A stretch of DNA of 64,000 bases from Deltaproteobacteria bacterium (GTDB lineage Bacteria > Myxococcota_A > UBA9160 > UBA4427). The position numbers were made by a program, and so were the translations under genes. This document shows, piece by piece, positions 44,247 through 55,200 of this stretch. The DNA is taken from positions 620,001-684,000 of the forward strand of contig JADJOR010000002.1 of the NCBI GenBank assembly GCA_016713665.1, written 5' to 3'. How positions within the stretch are numbered: the first letter of the stretch is position 1; every line of letters begins with the position of its first letter. The notes beneath the pieces are model-generated. The model saw only the letters and a list, made by a program, of their open reading frames with translations. It had not been told where the DNA came from and did not search any database.

Positions 44247-47200
44247 TTGCGCATCAAGAGTCTGCAGCTCCACGGGTTCAAGTCCTTCGTCGACCGCACG
44301 GTCTTCAGCTTCGACGCGGGCATGACCTGCGTCGTCGGGCCGAACGGCTGCGGCAAGTCGAACGTCGTCGACGCCATCAAGTGGGTGATGGGCGAGCAGT
44401 CCGCGCGCAAGCTGCGCGGCAAGGGGATGGACGACGTCATCTTCGCGGGCTCGGAGAACCGCCCGCCGATCGGCATGGCCGAGGTCGCGCTGACCTTCGA
44501 CAACGCGGACGGCCAGGCGCCGCCGGCCTACGCGGCCTACAGCGAGATCGAGATCGCCCGCCGGCTCTATCGCTCGGGCGAGTCCGAATACCTGATGAAC
44601 AAGCAGCCCGCGCGGCTGAAGGACGTCCACGACTTCTTCCGCGATACCGGCATCGGCCTGCGCGGCTACACGATCGTCGAGCAGGGCAAGGTCGCCGAGA
44701 TCGTCTCCGCGAAGCCCGAGGATCGCCGCGGCCTCATCGAAGAGGCGGCCGGCATCGGCAAGTACAAGGCCCGGCGGCGCGAGGCCGAGGGCAAGATGAA
44801 GTCGACCGAGCAGAACCTCGTTCGCGTGAACGACGTGCTCGGCGAGATCAAGCGCCAGATCGGGACCCTCGAGCGCCAGGCCAAGAAGGCGGCGCGCTAC
44901 AAGCGGCTCCACGAAACGCAGCGCATCCTCGAGCTCTCGCTGGCCGCCGACGAGCGCGCGCGACTGCAGGAGCAGGTCCGCGACGAGTCCGCCTCCCTCG
45001 AGGCCCTGCGCGAGCAGACGCTGGTCGCCGAGACCCAGCTCGCCGAGCGCGAGCTCGCGGCGCAGCAGCAGCGCATCCTCCTGACCGAGGCCGAGAAGGC
45101 CGTCACCGCCGGCGCCGAGCGGCTCTTCGCGATCCGCGGCGAGATCAAGAACCTCGAGAGCCGCATCGAGTTCGCGCGCCGCGAGCGCGACAGCCTCGAG
45201 GAGTCGAGCGAGGCCCGCCGCGGCGAGCTCGCCCAGCTCGCCGAGCAGCTCCAGGTCGCCGAGAACGAGCACCGCACCGCCCGCGCCGAGCTCGAGCAGC
45301 TCGAGAGCGGGCTCGCCCAGGAGAAAGAGGCGATCGAGACGGCCGAGCGCGAGGTCAAGACCGCGCAGGAGGCCCTGCGGACCCTCGAGGGCGAGCGCAA
45401 TCAGAAGAACACGGCCCACGTCCAGGTCCTGACCGCCGTCGCGCGCCTCGAGGATCGGATCGCGAGCCTGCGCGATCGCCAGGGCGCGATCGACCTGCGC
45501 CTGCGCGGCGTCGACGCCGACGTCGAAGCGCAGCAGACCCAGGCGACCGAGGCCGGCCGGGAGCAGTCGAGCCTCGAAGAGGGGCTGCGCAACCTGCTCG
45601 CCTCGCGCGATCAGTTCCAGGAGCAGCTGCTCGGCGCGATCCGGGCGCAGGAAGCGGCGAAGCTCGCCCAGCGCGCCGCCGTCGAGGCCGATCAATCGGC
45701 CGCGCGCTCGGCCCAGGTCACGCGGGCCCGCTACGACTCCCTGCGCGAGGTCGTCGAGGGGCGCCAGGACATCGGCGCCGGTGCGCGCCATCTGCTGGCG
45801 GCGGGGCCGGAGGCCGTGGAGGCGCTCGGTGTGCGCGGGCTCGTGCGCGAGCTGATCGAGGCCGACGCGGAGGTCGAGCGGGCGGTCGAGGCCGTGCTGT
45901 CCGAGCGGGCCGAGGCGATCGTGATCGAGGCGTCGAGCGGTGCGATCCAGGCGCTCGAGACGCTTCGCCGGGACGGGGCCGGCCGCGGGGTCTTCCTCGT
46001 CCAGGGGGCGCCCGCCGGACTCTCGTCGGGGATCGTGCCCTACGGCGAGCCGCTGCTCGCGCGGGTACGGCCGCGGGCGGGCGTCGAGGAAGTCGCGCGC
46101 CGGCTGCTCGGCGACGTCTATCTCGTCGGCAGCCTCGAAGAGGTCTTCGGCCATTTCGGGGCCGAGCGCCTGCCGGCGACCTTCGTGACCCGGGGCGGCG
46201 ATCTCGCGACACCGGATGGCGTCGTCCAGGGCGGCGGCGAGTCGTCGGCGTCGGGCATGCTGACCCGGGCCCGCGAGGTCCGCGAGCTCTCCGTCGAGGT
46301 CGATCGACTCGACCACGAGGCCGAGCTCGCCCGCACAGCCAATCGCGACGCCGAGTCCGCGCTCGCCCGGGCGAGCGAAGAGCTCGAGAACCTCCGCAAC
46401 CGCCACCACACGGCCGCCCTCGCGGTCGCCAACCACGAGAAGAACCTCGAGCGCTCGACCGAGCGCGTGAAGCGCATCGGCGAGGTCCAGCAGACGCGTG
46501 TGGCCGAGCGCAGCGATCTGCTGAGCGAGCAGGAGAGCGTCGGCGACGAGATCGTCCGCGCGACGGAGCAGCTCGCCGAGCGCCGCAGCGAGCGCGACGC
46601 GAGCCAGCGGGCGGTCGATGCCCTCGGGCTGCAGATCAGCTCCGCCGGCCGGGAGCTCTCGCGCTGCGAGAGCCGCGTCGCCGAGCTGCGCGTCGCCTAC
46701 CGCGCCCGCGACGACCATCGCCTGCGCCTGCGGGAGACCGCGACCCGCGCCGAGCAGTCCGAGCGCGAGACGCGCGGCTGGATCGAGCGCCGGCATCAGG
46801 AGATCGAGAACGCCCGCGTGCGCCGCGACGCCCTCCAGGTCGAGATCGAGTCCTCCGAGACCGGGCTCGCCGCCCAGCTCGAGGCCGAGGAGACCGCCCG
46901 GGCCGAGAGCGACGGGCTGCGCCAGCGCTTCGAGGAGGCCTCCGCGGAGGTCTCGCGGATCGAGGAAGCGCTGCGGAGCCTGCGCAGCGAGCTCGCCGAC
47001 ACGCGGGAGCGCTCGGGCCAGGCGGAGCTCAAGCTGTCCGAGGCGCGCATGCGCCTCGATCATCAGGCGGGGACGGTGCGCGAGCGCTGGAACGTCGAGA
47101 TCGAGTCCTGGCGGTTGCCGAGCCTCGCGGATCTCGTGGGGGATGGCTCGGCGTCGGAGACCGAGGGGGCCGCGACGGCGAGCGAGGCCGAGGCCGCGCT

Positions 47201-47981
47201 GGTCGCCGAGGAGATTGCGGCGGGCGAAGGCGTCGGATCCGTGTCGGGCGACGACGACGACGAGGCCGAAACGGCGATGACCCCGGTGTCGGCCCTGCGC
47301 GAAGCGCGGCGCAACATCGAGCTCGCGATGCTCCCGACCGAAGCGCGCCAGCGCGAGGCGGAGAAGGTCCGCAAGGCGCTGCATGCCCTCGGCGACGTCA
47401 ACCTCGGCGCGATCGAGGAGCACGAAGAGCTCTCCGAGCGCCAGCGCTTCCTGACCGAGCAGAAGGACGATCTCGAAGGCACGATCGCGAGCCTGCGCGA
47501 AGCGATCGCGCGCATCAACCGGACGAGCCGCCAGCGCTTCCGGGAGACCTTCGATCTCGTCTCGAAGCACTTCTCGGAGAACTTCCCGCGGCTCTTCGGC
47601 GGCGGCAAGGCGAGCCTCGAGCTGACGGACTCCGAGGACGTGCTCGAGGCCGGCGTCGACATCATGGCGATGCCGCCGGGCAAGCGGCTGCAGAACGTGA
47701 ACCTGCTCTCGGGTGGCGAGAAGACGATGACGGCGCTGGCGCTGCTGGTCGCGGTGTTCCAGGTCCGGCCTTCGCCCTTCTTCCTGCTCGACGAGGTCGA
47801 TGCCGCCCTCGACGACGCCAACGTCGGCCGCTTCAACCAGCTGATCACCGAGATGTCGACCCAGAGCCAGTTCCTCGTGATCACCCACAACAAGCGGACC
47901 ATCGAGGTCGCCGACATGCTCTACGGCGTGACCATGGAGCAGAAGGGCGTCTCGAAGCTGGTCTCGGTGGTGCTGCGGTAG
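44247..47981 (+). CDS. smc: Chromosome segregation protein SMC
   Basis: Structural maintenance of chromosomes ATPase, 1244 aa. N-terminal head RIKSLQLHGFKSFVDRT with Walker A VVGPNGCGKSNVVDAIKWVM, long coiled coil (about 170-500), a hinge (about 510-660, from DIGAGARHLLAAGPEAVEAL), a second coiled coil with an acidic Ala/Glu-rich insert (about 965-1015), then the C-terminal head with signature LLSGGEKTMTALALLVAVFQ and Walker B FFLLDEVDAALDDAN. The TTG start at 44247 follows GAGG at 44237-44240. ftsY follows 71 nt later, a common pairing. Confidence 0.95.
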   Translation: MRIKSLQLHGFKSFVDRTVFSFDAGMTCVVGPNGCGKSNVVDAIKWVMGEQSARKLRGKGMDDVIFAGSENRPPIGMAEVALTFDNADGQAPPAYAAYSEIEIARRLYRSGESEYLMNKQPARLKDVHDFFRDTGIGLRGYTIVEQGKVAEIVSAKPEDRRGLIEEAAGIGKYKARRREAEGKMKSTEQNLVRVNDVLGEIKRQIGTLERQAKKAARYKRLHETQRILELSLAADERARLQEQVRDESASLEALREQTLVAETQLAERELAAQQQRILLTEAEKAVTAGAERLFAIRGEIKNLESRIEFARRERDSLEESSEARRGELAQLAEQLQVAENEHRTARAELEQLESGLAQEKEAIETAEREVKTAQEALRTLEGERNQKNTAHVQVLTAVARLEDRIASLRDRQGAIDLRLRGVDADVEAQQTQATEAGREQSSLEEGLRNLLASRDQFQEQLLGAIRAQEAAKLAQRAAVEADQSAARSAQVTRARYDSLREVVEGRQDIGAGARHLLAAGPEAVEALGVRGLVRELIEADAEVERAVEAVLSERAEAIVIEASSGAIQALETLRRDGAGRGVFLVQGAPAGLSSGIVPYGEPLLARVRPRAGVEEVARRLLGDVYLVGSLEEVFGHFGAERLPATFVTRGGDLATPDGVVQGGGESSASGMLTRAREVRELSVEVDRLDHEAELARTANRDAESALARASEELENLRNRHHTAALAVANHEKNLERSTERVKRIGEVQQTRVAERSDLLSEQESVGDEIVRATEQLAERRSERDASQRAVDALGLQISSAGRELSRCESRVAELRVAYRARDDHRLRLRETATRAEQSERETRGWIERRHQEIENARVRRDALQVEIESSETGLAAQLEAEETARAESDGLRQRFEEASAEVSRIEEALRSLRSELADTRERSGQAELKLSEARMRLDHQAGTVRERWNVEIESWRLPSLADLVGDGSASETEGAATASEAEAALVAEEIAAGEGVGSVSGDDDDEAETAMTPVSALREARRNIELAMLPTEARQREAEKVRKALHALGDVNLGAIEEHEELSERQRFLTEQKDDLEGTIASLREAIARINRTSRQRFRETFDLVSKHFSENFPRLFGGGKASLELTDSEDVLEAGVDIMAMPPGKRLQNVNLLSGGEKTMTALALLVAVFQVRPSPFFLLDEVDAALDDANVGRFNQLITEMSTQSQFLVITHNKRTIEVADMLYGVTMEQKGVSKLVSVVLR

Positions 47982-48052
47982 CGCGGGCGGATCGGGCACG
48001 CGGCGGGCCGGGCTCTCGAAGTCCCGGGGCCGGCTGGTAAGCTCCGCGCGCC

Positions 48053-49467
48053 ATGGACACGATCGTGATCGAAATTCTGGGCTTCCTCGGCGCCGGGCCG
48101 TTCGGCTGGCTGGCCGTCGCCGCGGCGGGCGTGCTGTCCGTCTTCCTCGCGCGCCGCCGCCGGGCCCGCGCCCGCGCCGCGCTCGCGCCGAAGGTCGAGG
48201 CCCAGCCGGCCGCGCCCGCCGCGCCGATCGAGGCGCGGACGGAGGCCCCGGTCTCCGCTCCGATCAGCCTCCCGCGCGAACCGGCGCCGGTCGCTCCGCC
48301 ACGAGAGCTCGCAAAAGCGGCTCAGGTCGCTCTCCCGCCCGTTCCCGTTCCCACACCAGCACCCGGACCAGCGCTCCCACAGGCGCCCCAGCCGGACTTC
48401 CAGCCGGAGCTCCTTCGGCCGCTCGAGCCAGTGCCCGCCGAAGTTCCCGCGCCCGCGACCGCGCCCGAGCCGGCGATCGTTTCGGCTCCGGTCGCCGAAT
48501 CGCTGGCGACCCCGGCTCCCGTTCCGGCCCCGCCCTCGGTCCCGGCCCCGGCCCACGCTCCGCGCGTCGGCCTCGGCGAACGCCTGCGGCGCACACGGGA
48601 TGCTTTGGCCGGCCGGCTGACCGGTCTCCTCGGCGGACGCACCGTCGATCCCGCGCTGCTCGACGAGCTCGAGGAGCTGCTGCTGACGGCCGATCTCGGC
48701 GTCGCGACGGCGCAGTCGCTGCTCGACCGCGTGCGGCGGGACGGGCAGGGGGCGGACGGGGCGGCGGTGCGCGGGCTTCTCAAGCAGGCGATGGCCGAGA
48801 AGCTCGAGAGCGTGGAGCCGGCGGGCGAGCCCTTCGCCCTGGCCAGCAAGCCGCACGTCATTCTCGTGCTCGGGGTGAACGGTGCCGGCAAGACGACGAC
48901 GATCGGCAAGCTCGCCGCGAAGCACCGCGCCCTCGGCCGCTCGGTCCTGCTCGGCGCCGGCGACACTTTTCGTGCGGCGGCCATCGAGCAGCTCCAGGTC
49001 TGGGGCCAGCGGGTCGGCTGCGACGTGATCGCCGGTGAAGCCGGTGGAGATCCGGCCTCGGTCGCCTTCGATACGGTCAAGGCCGCCGTCGCACGCGGCG
49101 TCGACGTCGCGATCATCGATACGGCGGGCCGGCTCCAGACGAAGAAGCCGTTGATGGAGGAGCTCGGCAAGATCGCCCGCGTGATCGGCCGCGACGTGCC
49201 GGGGCGCCCCACGAGACGCTTCTCGTTCTCGATGCCAATACGGGCCAGAACGCGATCTCCCAGGCGCGGCTCTTCACCGAGGTCGCCAAGGTCACGGGGC
49301 TCGTGCTGACGAAGCTCGACGGGACGGCGAAGGGCGGCGTCATCGTCGGGCTCGCGGATCAGTTCGGGATTCCGGTGCGGTTCGTGGGGGTGGGCGAGTC
49401 GGTGGACGATCTGCGGGTCTTCGAGTCCCGGGAGTTCGTCGACGCGCTCTTCGCGGAAGACGACTGA
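48053..49467 (+). CDS. ftsY: Signal recognition particle receptor FtsY (one apparent frameshift)
   Basis: SRP-receptor GTPase that docks ribosome-nascent chain complexes at the membrane. N-terminal TM segment (GFLGAGPFGWLAVAAAGVLS) followed by Arg-rich residues, then a Pro/Ala-rich linker of about 130 residues instead of the usual acidic A domain, then the NG domain: LGVNGAGKTTTIGKLAAKHR, GAGDTFRAAAIEQL, IIDTAGRLQTKKPLMEEL. The frame is lost at 49201-49210 (GGGGCGCCCC): one base is missing, after which HETLLVLDANTGQNAISQAR and TKLDGTAKGG continue to TGA 49465-49467. The break sits between two homopolymer runs, so a sequence error is likely. Confidence 0.9.
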
Positions 49468-49553
49468 GGGGGCGGTCGGCTCGGGAACCCGATCGGTCCG
49501 TCGGGCCGATCTCGGGCGAGCGTTCCTCCGGTCCGTCGTCGAGGGGGGCAGGC

Positions 49554-51053
49554 TTGGCGGACTTCATCCTCGCGCTCGACCAGGGAACGACCTCGTCCCG
49601 GGCGCTGCTCTTCGATCGGCAATTCGGCATCCGCGGCCTCGAGCAGCTCGAGTTCCAGCAGTTCTTCCCGAAGCCCGGCTGGGTCGAGCACGATCCCCAG
49701 GAGATCTGGGACACCCAGCTCCGCGCCGCCCGCGGCGCGCTCGCCCGCGCCGGCGTGACCGGCCGCGACGTCGCCGCCATCGGCATCACGAACCAGCGCG
49801 AGACGACGGTCGTCTGGGATCGCCGAACGGCGCTCCCGATCCATCCCGCGATCGTCTGGCAGTCGCGCCAGACGACACCGATCTGCGACGCGCTGCGCGC
49901 CGCCGGCCTCGAGGAGGAGGTCCGTGCGCGGACGGGCCTCCGGATCGACGCCTACTTCTCGGGGACGAAGGTCCGGTTCATCCTCGACGCGGTCCCCGGC
50001 GCCCAGGCCCGCGCCGAGGCGGGCGAGCTCTGCTTCGGCACGATCGACACCTGGCTGATCTACCGCCTGACCGGCGGCCGCGTCTTCGCGACCGAGCCCT
50101 CGAACGCCTCGCGCACGCTGCTCTTCAACATCCACACCGGCGACTGGGACGACACGCTCCTGCAGGCATTGCGGATCCCGCGCGCGATGCTGCCCGACGT
50201 ACGTGACTCGGTCGGCCTCTTCGGCGAGACGGATCCCGAGTGGCTCGGCCATGCGATTCCCATCACGGGAGTCGCCGGCGATCAGCAATCGGCCCTCTTC
50301 GGCCAGGGCTGCCTCGCCCCCGGCCAGGCGAAGAACACCTACGGCACCGGCTGCTTCCTGCTGATGAACACGGGCCACGAGGCCCCCCGCTCGCAGGCGG
50401 GCCTCGTGACGACCGTCGCATGGCGGCGGGCCGGGCGCCTCGAGTACGCGCTCGAGGGGTCGATCTTCGTGGCGGGCTCGGCGGTGCAGTGGCTGCGGGA
50501 CGGGATGGGCTTCGTCGCGCACGCCCGCGAGACGGAGGCGCTCGCGACGAGCGTGCCCGACAGCGGCGGGGTGTACGTCGTGCCGGCCTTCGTCGGGCTC
50601 GGCGCTCCCTACTGGGACGAGCAGGCCCGAGGGACGATCGTCGGCATCACCCGCGGCACGACCCGCGCCCACGTCACCCGGGCGACCCTCGAGGCGATCG
50701 GCTTCCAGACTCGCGACGTCATGCAGGCGATGGCGCGGGATTCGGGCATCTCGCCCGCGGTGCTGCGCGTCGACGGCGGGGCCTGCGAGAACGACTTCCT
50801 GATGCAGTTCCAGGCCGACATCCTCGGGATTCCCGTCGAGCGACCGCTCGTGCTCGAGGCGACGGCGATGGGCGCGGCGGCGCTGGCCGGCTTCGGGGTC
50901 GGACTCGTGCGCGATCGGGCGGAGATCGATCGCCGTCTGGGCGCCCCGCGTTATTTCGAGCCGCACATGCGCGCCGACGAGCGGGAGTCGCGTTATGCGA
51001 CGTGGCTCCGGGCCGTCGAGCGCGCCCGGGGCTGGATGGAGGCCGGATCGTGA
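49554..51053 (+). CDS. glpK: Glycerol kinase
   Basis: Phosphorylates glycerol to glycerol-3-phosphate (FGGY family, 499 aa). Motifs are ILALDQGTTSSRALLFDR, GWVEHDPQEIWDTQ, AIGITNQRETTVVWDR, GTIDTWLIYRLTGG, VAGDQQSALFGQG, KNTYGTGCFLLMNTG and the FGGY C-terminal LRVDGGACENDFLMQFQADI, with the expected length. TTG start at 49554 with a strong GAGGGGGG at 49541-49548. The phosphodiesterase gene overlaps by 4 nt, forming a small glycerol/glycerophosphodiester unit. Confidence 0.95.
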   Translation: MADFILALDQGTTSSRALLFDRQFGIRGLEQLEFQQFFPKPGWVEHDPQEIWDTQLRAARGALARAGVTGRDVAAIGITNQRETTVVWDRRTALPIHPAIVWQSRQTTPICDALRAAGLEEEVRARTGLRIDAYFSGTKVRFILDAVPGAQARAEAGELCFGTIDTWLIYRLTGGRVFATEPSNASRTLLFNIHTGDWDDTLLQALRIPRAMLPDVRDSVGLFGETDPEWLGHAIPITGVAGDQQSALFGQGCLAPGQAKNTYGTGCFLLMNTGHEAPRSQAGLVTTVAWRRAGRLEYALEGSIFVAGSAVQWLRDGMGFVAHARETEALATSVPDSGGVYVVPAFVGLGAPYWDEQARGTIVGITRGTTRAHVTRATLEAIGFQTRDVMQAMARDSGISPAVLRVDGGACENDFLMQFQADILGIPVERPLVLEATAMGAAALAGFGVGLVRDRAEIDRRLGAPRYFEPHMRADERESRYATWLRAVERARGWMEAGS

Positions 51054-51784
51054 CCGCGAAGAAGACGCCGCCCCTCGTGATCGCCCACCGCGGCGCCTCC
51101 GGCGAGCGCCCGGAGAACACCCTCGGCGCCTTCGAGCGGGCGATCGAGATGCGGGCCGACATGATCGAGACCGATCTCCACCTGACGCGAGACGGCGTCG
51201 TCGTGATCCACCACGACGCCTCGCTCTCCCGGCTCGGCGCGAAGGGCGAGATCCGGGATCGGACGGCGGCGGAGCTGGCCAGCCTCGACGCGGGGCTCGG
51301 AAAGGGGCCGGTCGAGCGGATCCCGAGCCTGCTCGACCTGCTCGTGCGCTTCGGGGACCGGATCGAGTGGAATCTCGAGCTGAAGGTGGGCGAGTCGGCG
51401 CCCTACGAGGGGATCGAGGCGCGGGTCCTCGCTGAGGTGGAGGCGCGGGGGCTGCTGCCGCGGATGCTCTTTTCCTGCTTCGAGGATCCGGTGCTCGAGC
51501 GGGTCCGCCAGGCGAGCCCGGAGGCCCGGATCGCCGTGCTGGTTTCGGCTCGCAAGTCCGCCCGGGTGCTCGAACGGGCGGCGCGGGTCGGGGCGGAGGC
51601 CTTGAATCCGCACATCTCTCTCGTCGATCGGGCCTTCGTCGCGTCGGCCCACGGGGCAGGGTTGAAGGTCTACCCGTACACGGCCAACGAGCAGGGCGAG
51701 ATGGTCCGGCTGCTCGAATGCGGCGTGGATGGGATCATCACGAACTTTCCCGACCGGCTCCGCGCCCTGGTCGACGGGCGTTAG
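51050..51784 (+). CDS. Glycerophosphodiester phosphodiesterase
   Basis: Hydrolyses glycerophosphodiesters to glycerol-3-phosphate and alcohol. The 244-aa protein shows the GDPD catalytic set LVIAHRGASGERPENTLGAF, MIETDLHLTRDGVVVIHHDA and WNLELKVGE, with a C-terminal VYPYTANEQGEM and GVDGIITNFPDRL. There is no signal peptide, so this is the cytoplasmic UgpQ-like type. GTG start overlapping the glpK stop (GTGA at 51050). Together with GlpK it feeds the glycerol-3-phosphate pool. Confidence 0.92.
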   Translation: MTAKKTPPLVIAHRGASGERPENTLGAFERAIEMRADMIETDLHLTRDGVVVIHHDASLSRLGAKGEIRDRTAAELASLDAGLGKGPVERIPSLLDLLVRFGDRIEWNLELKVGESAPYEGIEARVLAEVEARGLLPRMLFSCFEDPVLERVRQASPEARIAVLVSARKSARVLERAARVGAEALNPHISLVDRAFVASAHGAGLKVYPYTANEQGEMVRLLECGVDGIITNFPDRLRALVDGR

Positions 51785-51831
51785 CGCGTGCTCTGCCGGG
51801 GAGTTGCCACGGCATGCTGCATCCCCGCTGG

Positions 51832-51860
51832 TTGACACCCTCAAATCCGTGGTTTAGGGT
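51832..51860 (+). promoter_or_regulatory. Promoter for the gltB-gltD operon
   Basis: Consensus TTGACA (51832-51837), 17-nt spacer, TAGGGT (51855-51860). This is the strongest -35 in the window outside the rRNA promoter and shares the TAGG.T type -10. Transcription would start near 51867, leaving a leader of about 380 nt before gltB. Confidence 0.6.
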
Positions 51861-52246
51861 CGCTAGTTCGAAAAAACGTTGAACCTGCGGCGACTTAGCG
51901 GTCCGTAGGGCGATTCTCGACAGGCTGCCTGGACTTGCGCCGGGATCCCGCATCCCGCCGATCGGAAGCGATCGGCGCCGAAGGGGGTGGGGACCCGGAC
52001 GGAGGGTCGGGCAGGGTCGAGAGGACCCGGCCGCGTCGCTTCGAACGAGACGGCTCTGCCGTCCTCGACCCCCCGCGCAGGCGTTCGTCGCCGGTGGGGA
52101 CGTGTGCGCCCGAATCGCCGGGCACGCATTCGAAGCACGCTACGAATCGCGACTGCGCGGCAGCCCTTCGCCGACGACGATTCGAAGGCTCCCCTGTCGG
52201 GTGCTCTCGAAACGCGTCGAGCACGCCAGGAAAGCCGGATACGCGC
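51861..52246 (+). other. Long untranslated leader of gltB
   Basis: No family-like coding sequence is present, although the gltB frame happens to be open upstream. Two hairpins are visible: GCCGATCG-GAAG-CGATCGGC (51957-51976, 8 bp, perfect) and GTGCTC...GAGCAC (52201-52224), the latter just before the ribosome-binding region. A leader of this length with structure may hold a regulatory RNA; I recognise no known riboswitch. Confidence 0.45.
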
Positions 52247-55200
52247 ATGATGCGATACGGACTGCCGACCAAGCAGGGACTCTACGACCCCGCTCTCGAA
52301 CACGACGCCTGTGGCATTGGATTCGTCGCCGATCTGAAGCGACCCGCGAGCCACGACATCATCGAGCAGGCGACGACGGTCCTGTGTCGGTTGACCCACC
52401 GGGGCGGGGCGGGCGCGGACGAGGCGACCGGGGACGGCGCCGGCATCCTGATCCAGACCCCGGACAAGTTCATGCGCAAGGTGGCGGATGCCGCGGGCTT
52501 CGCGTTGCCCCCGCGCGGCTCGTACGCCTCGGCGCTGCTCTTCCTGGCGACCGACCCGGCCGAGCGACAGAAGCAGGTCGAGGTCATCGAGTCGGTGATC
52601 GCGGCCGAGGGCCAGCGGCTCCTCGGTTGGCGCGAGGTGCCGACGAATCCCGATTCGATCGGCCGGATCGCGCGCTCGGGGATGCCCGCCTTCCGACAGC
52701 TCTTCGTCGCGTCCGCGCCCGGCATCGACCAGCCTGCCTTCGAGCGCAAGCTCTATGTGATCCGCCGGCAGATCGAGAACCGGATCGACCGGCTCGGCTC
52801 CTCGTTCCACGCGGCGAGCCTCTCGTCGAAGACGTTCCTCTACAAGGGCATGTTCCTGGCCCACCAGACGCCCGAGTTCTTTCCCGACCTCCAGGATCGG
52901 GACATGGAGACGCGGCTCGCGGTCGTCCATCAGCGCTACAGCACGAATACCTTTCCGACCTGGGATCTCGCGCAACCGTTCCGCTACCTCGCGCACAACG
53001 GCGAGATCAACACGATCCGTGGCAACCAGAACTGGATGAACGCCCGCGAGGGGACGTTGCGCTCCGCGCTCTTCGGCGACGACCTGAAGAAGGTCTTCCC
53101 GGTCATGCGCCAGGGGACCAGCGATTCCGCCCGCTTCGACAACGCCCTCGAGTTCCTGCATCTCGCCGGTCGTGATCTCGCCCACTCGATGCTGTTGATG
53201 ATCCCCGAGGCGTGGGAGAACGACACGTTGATGGAGCCCGATCGGCGCGCCTTCTACGAGTACCACTCGTACATGATGGAGCCCTGGGACGGCCCGGCGT
53301 CGATGTGCTTCTCGAACGGCGACGGCGTGGGCGCCGTGCTCGATCGCAACGGGCTGCGCCCGTCGCGCTACATCCTGACCAAGCAAGGGCTCCTCGTGAT
53401 GGGGTCCGAGGTCGGGACGCTCAAGATCGATCCCGCCGACGTCGCGCTGAAGGGTCGTCTCGAGCCCGGCCGCATCTTCTACGCCGATCTCGAGGAGGGC
53501 CGCATCGTCGCCGATGCCGAGCTCAAGGATCGCTACATCCGGCGCCATCCCTACCGGACGTGGGTCGAGACCAATCGCGTCACCCTCGACGACCTGCCGC
53601 AGGTCGAGGTGACCCATCGGCCGAACCCCGAGCTGCGCCTGCCGCTCCAGCAGTCCTTCGGATACACCCTCGAGGATCTCCGCTTCCTGATCGCCCCGAT
53701 GGCCGCGGGCGGCAAGGAGGCCCTCGGCTCGATGGGCGACGACTCGGGCCTCGCGTGTCTGTCCGACAAGCCGCGGCTCCTGTTCCAGTACTTCAAGCAG
53801 AACTTCGCGCAGGTCACGAATCCGGCGATCGACTCGATCCGCGAGCGCCCGGTCATGACCCTCGATTCGACGCTCGGGGCGGAGAAGAACCTCCTCGAGG
53901 AGACGCCCGAGCATGCGCGCCTGCTGCGGCTGCATCGGCCCGTGCTGCGCGACGAGGAGCTCGAGGCGATCCGCCAGATCGATCGCCCGGGCTTCAAGGC
54001 GCAGACCCTGTCGACGCTCTTCAAGGTGAAGGACGGCGGCGCGGGGCTTCGCTCGGCGATCGCCGAGCTCTGTCGACAGGCGTCCCAGGCGCTCGAGGCT
54101 GGAGCCAACATCCTGATCCTCTCGGATCGCGGTGTGTCTCCGGAGCTCGCGCCGATTCCGTCGCTGCTCGCGACCGGCGCGGTCCATCATCATCTGATCC
54201 GCGAGAACTCGCGCACCCGCTGCGGCCTCATCGTCGAGACCGGCGAGGCGCGGGAGGTCGCCCACTTCGCGCTGCTGATCGGTTACGGCGCGGGAGCGGT
54301 CAATCCGTATCTCGCCTTCGAGACCGTGAAGGATCTCGTCGACGAGGCCGCGTTCGTCCCCTCCGGCCTGTCCCACGACAAGGCGATGGCCAACTATCTC
54401 AAGTCCATCGATCAGGGGCTCCTCAAGATCTTCGCCAAGATGGGCATCTCGACGCTCCAGAGCTACCGCGGCGCCCAGATCTTCGAGGCCATCGGTCTGC
54501 ACAAGGAGGTGATCGATCTCGCCTTCGTCGGGACCCATTCGCGCGTGTCGGGCATCGGCCTCGACGTGATCGCGAAGGAGGTCGCGATGCGACACGGCCG
54601 CGGCTTCGCGGACGGCTCCTTCGAGTATCCGGAGCTCGATGCGGGCGGCCTGTATCAGTGGCGTCTGCGAGGCGAGCAGCACACCTTCAATCCCGAGTCC
54701 GTTTCGAAGCTGCAGCACGCGGTGCGCAACGAGAGCTTCAAGACCTTCGAGGAGTACGCGAAGGCGGCGGACGACGACGCGGTCCGGATGCGCACGCTGC
54801 GCGGGCTCTTCGACTTCAAGTTCGACCGCGATCCGGTCCCGCTCGAGGAGGTCGAGCCGGCGGAGAAGATCGTCCGCCGCTTCTGCACCGGCGCCATGTC
54901 CTACGGCTCGATCTCGGCCGAGGCCCACGAAACGCTCGCCATCGCGATGAATCGCATCGGTGGTCGGAGCAACACGGGCGAGGGCGGCGAGGATCCGAAG
55001 CGCTGGACCCCGGACCCCAACGGCGATTCGCGCCGCAGCGCCATCAAGCAGGTCGCCTCGGGCCGCTTCGGCGTCACGAGCGCCTATCTCGTGAACGCCG
55101 ACGAGCTCCAGATCAAGATCGCCCAGGGCGCGAAGCCCGGCGAAGGCGGCGAGCTTCCGGGTCACAAGGTCGATCGGATCATCGCGAAGACGCGCTACTC

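Noticed and set aside
51935..52246. N-terminal extension of GltB in the open frame upstream of ATG 52247
   Set aside because: The extension is Arg/Ser/Pro-rich without similarity. GltB needs only a short propeptide before the catalytic Cys.
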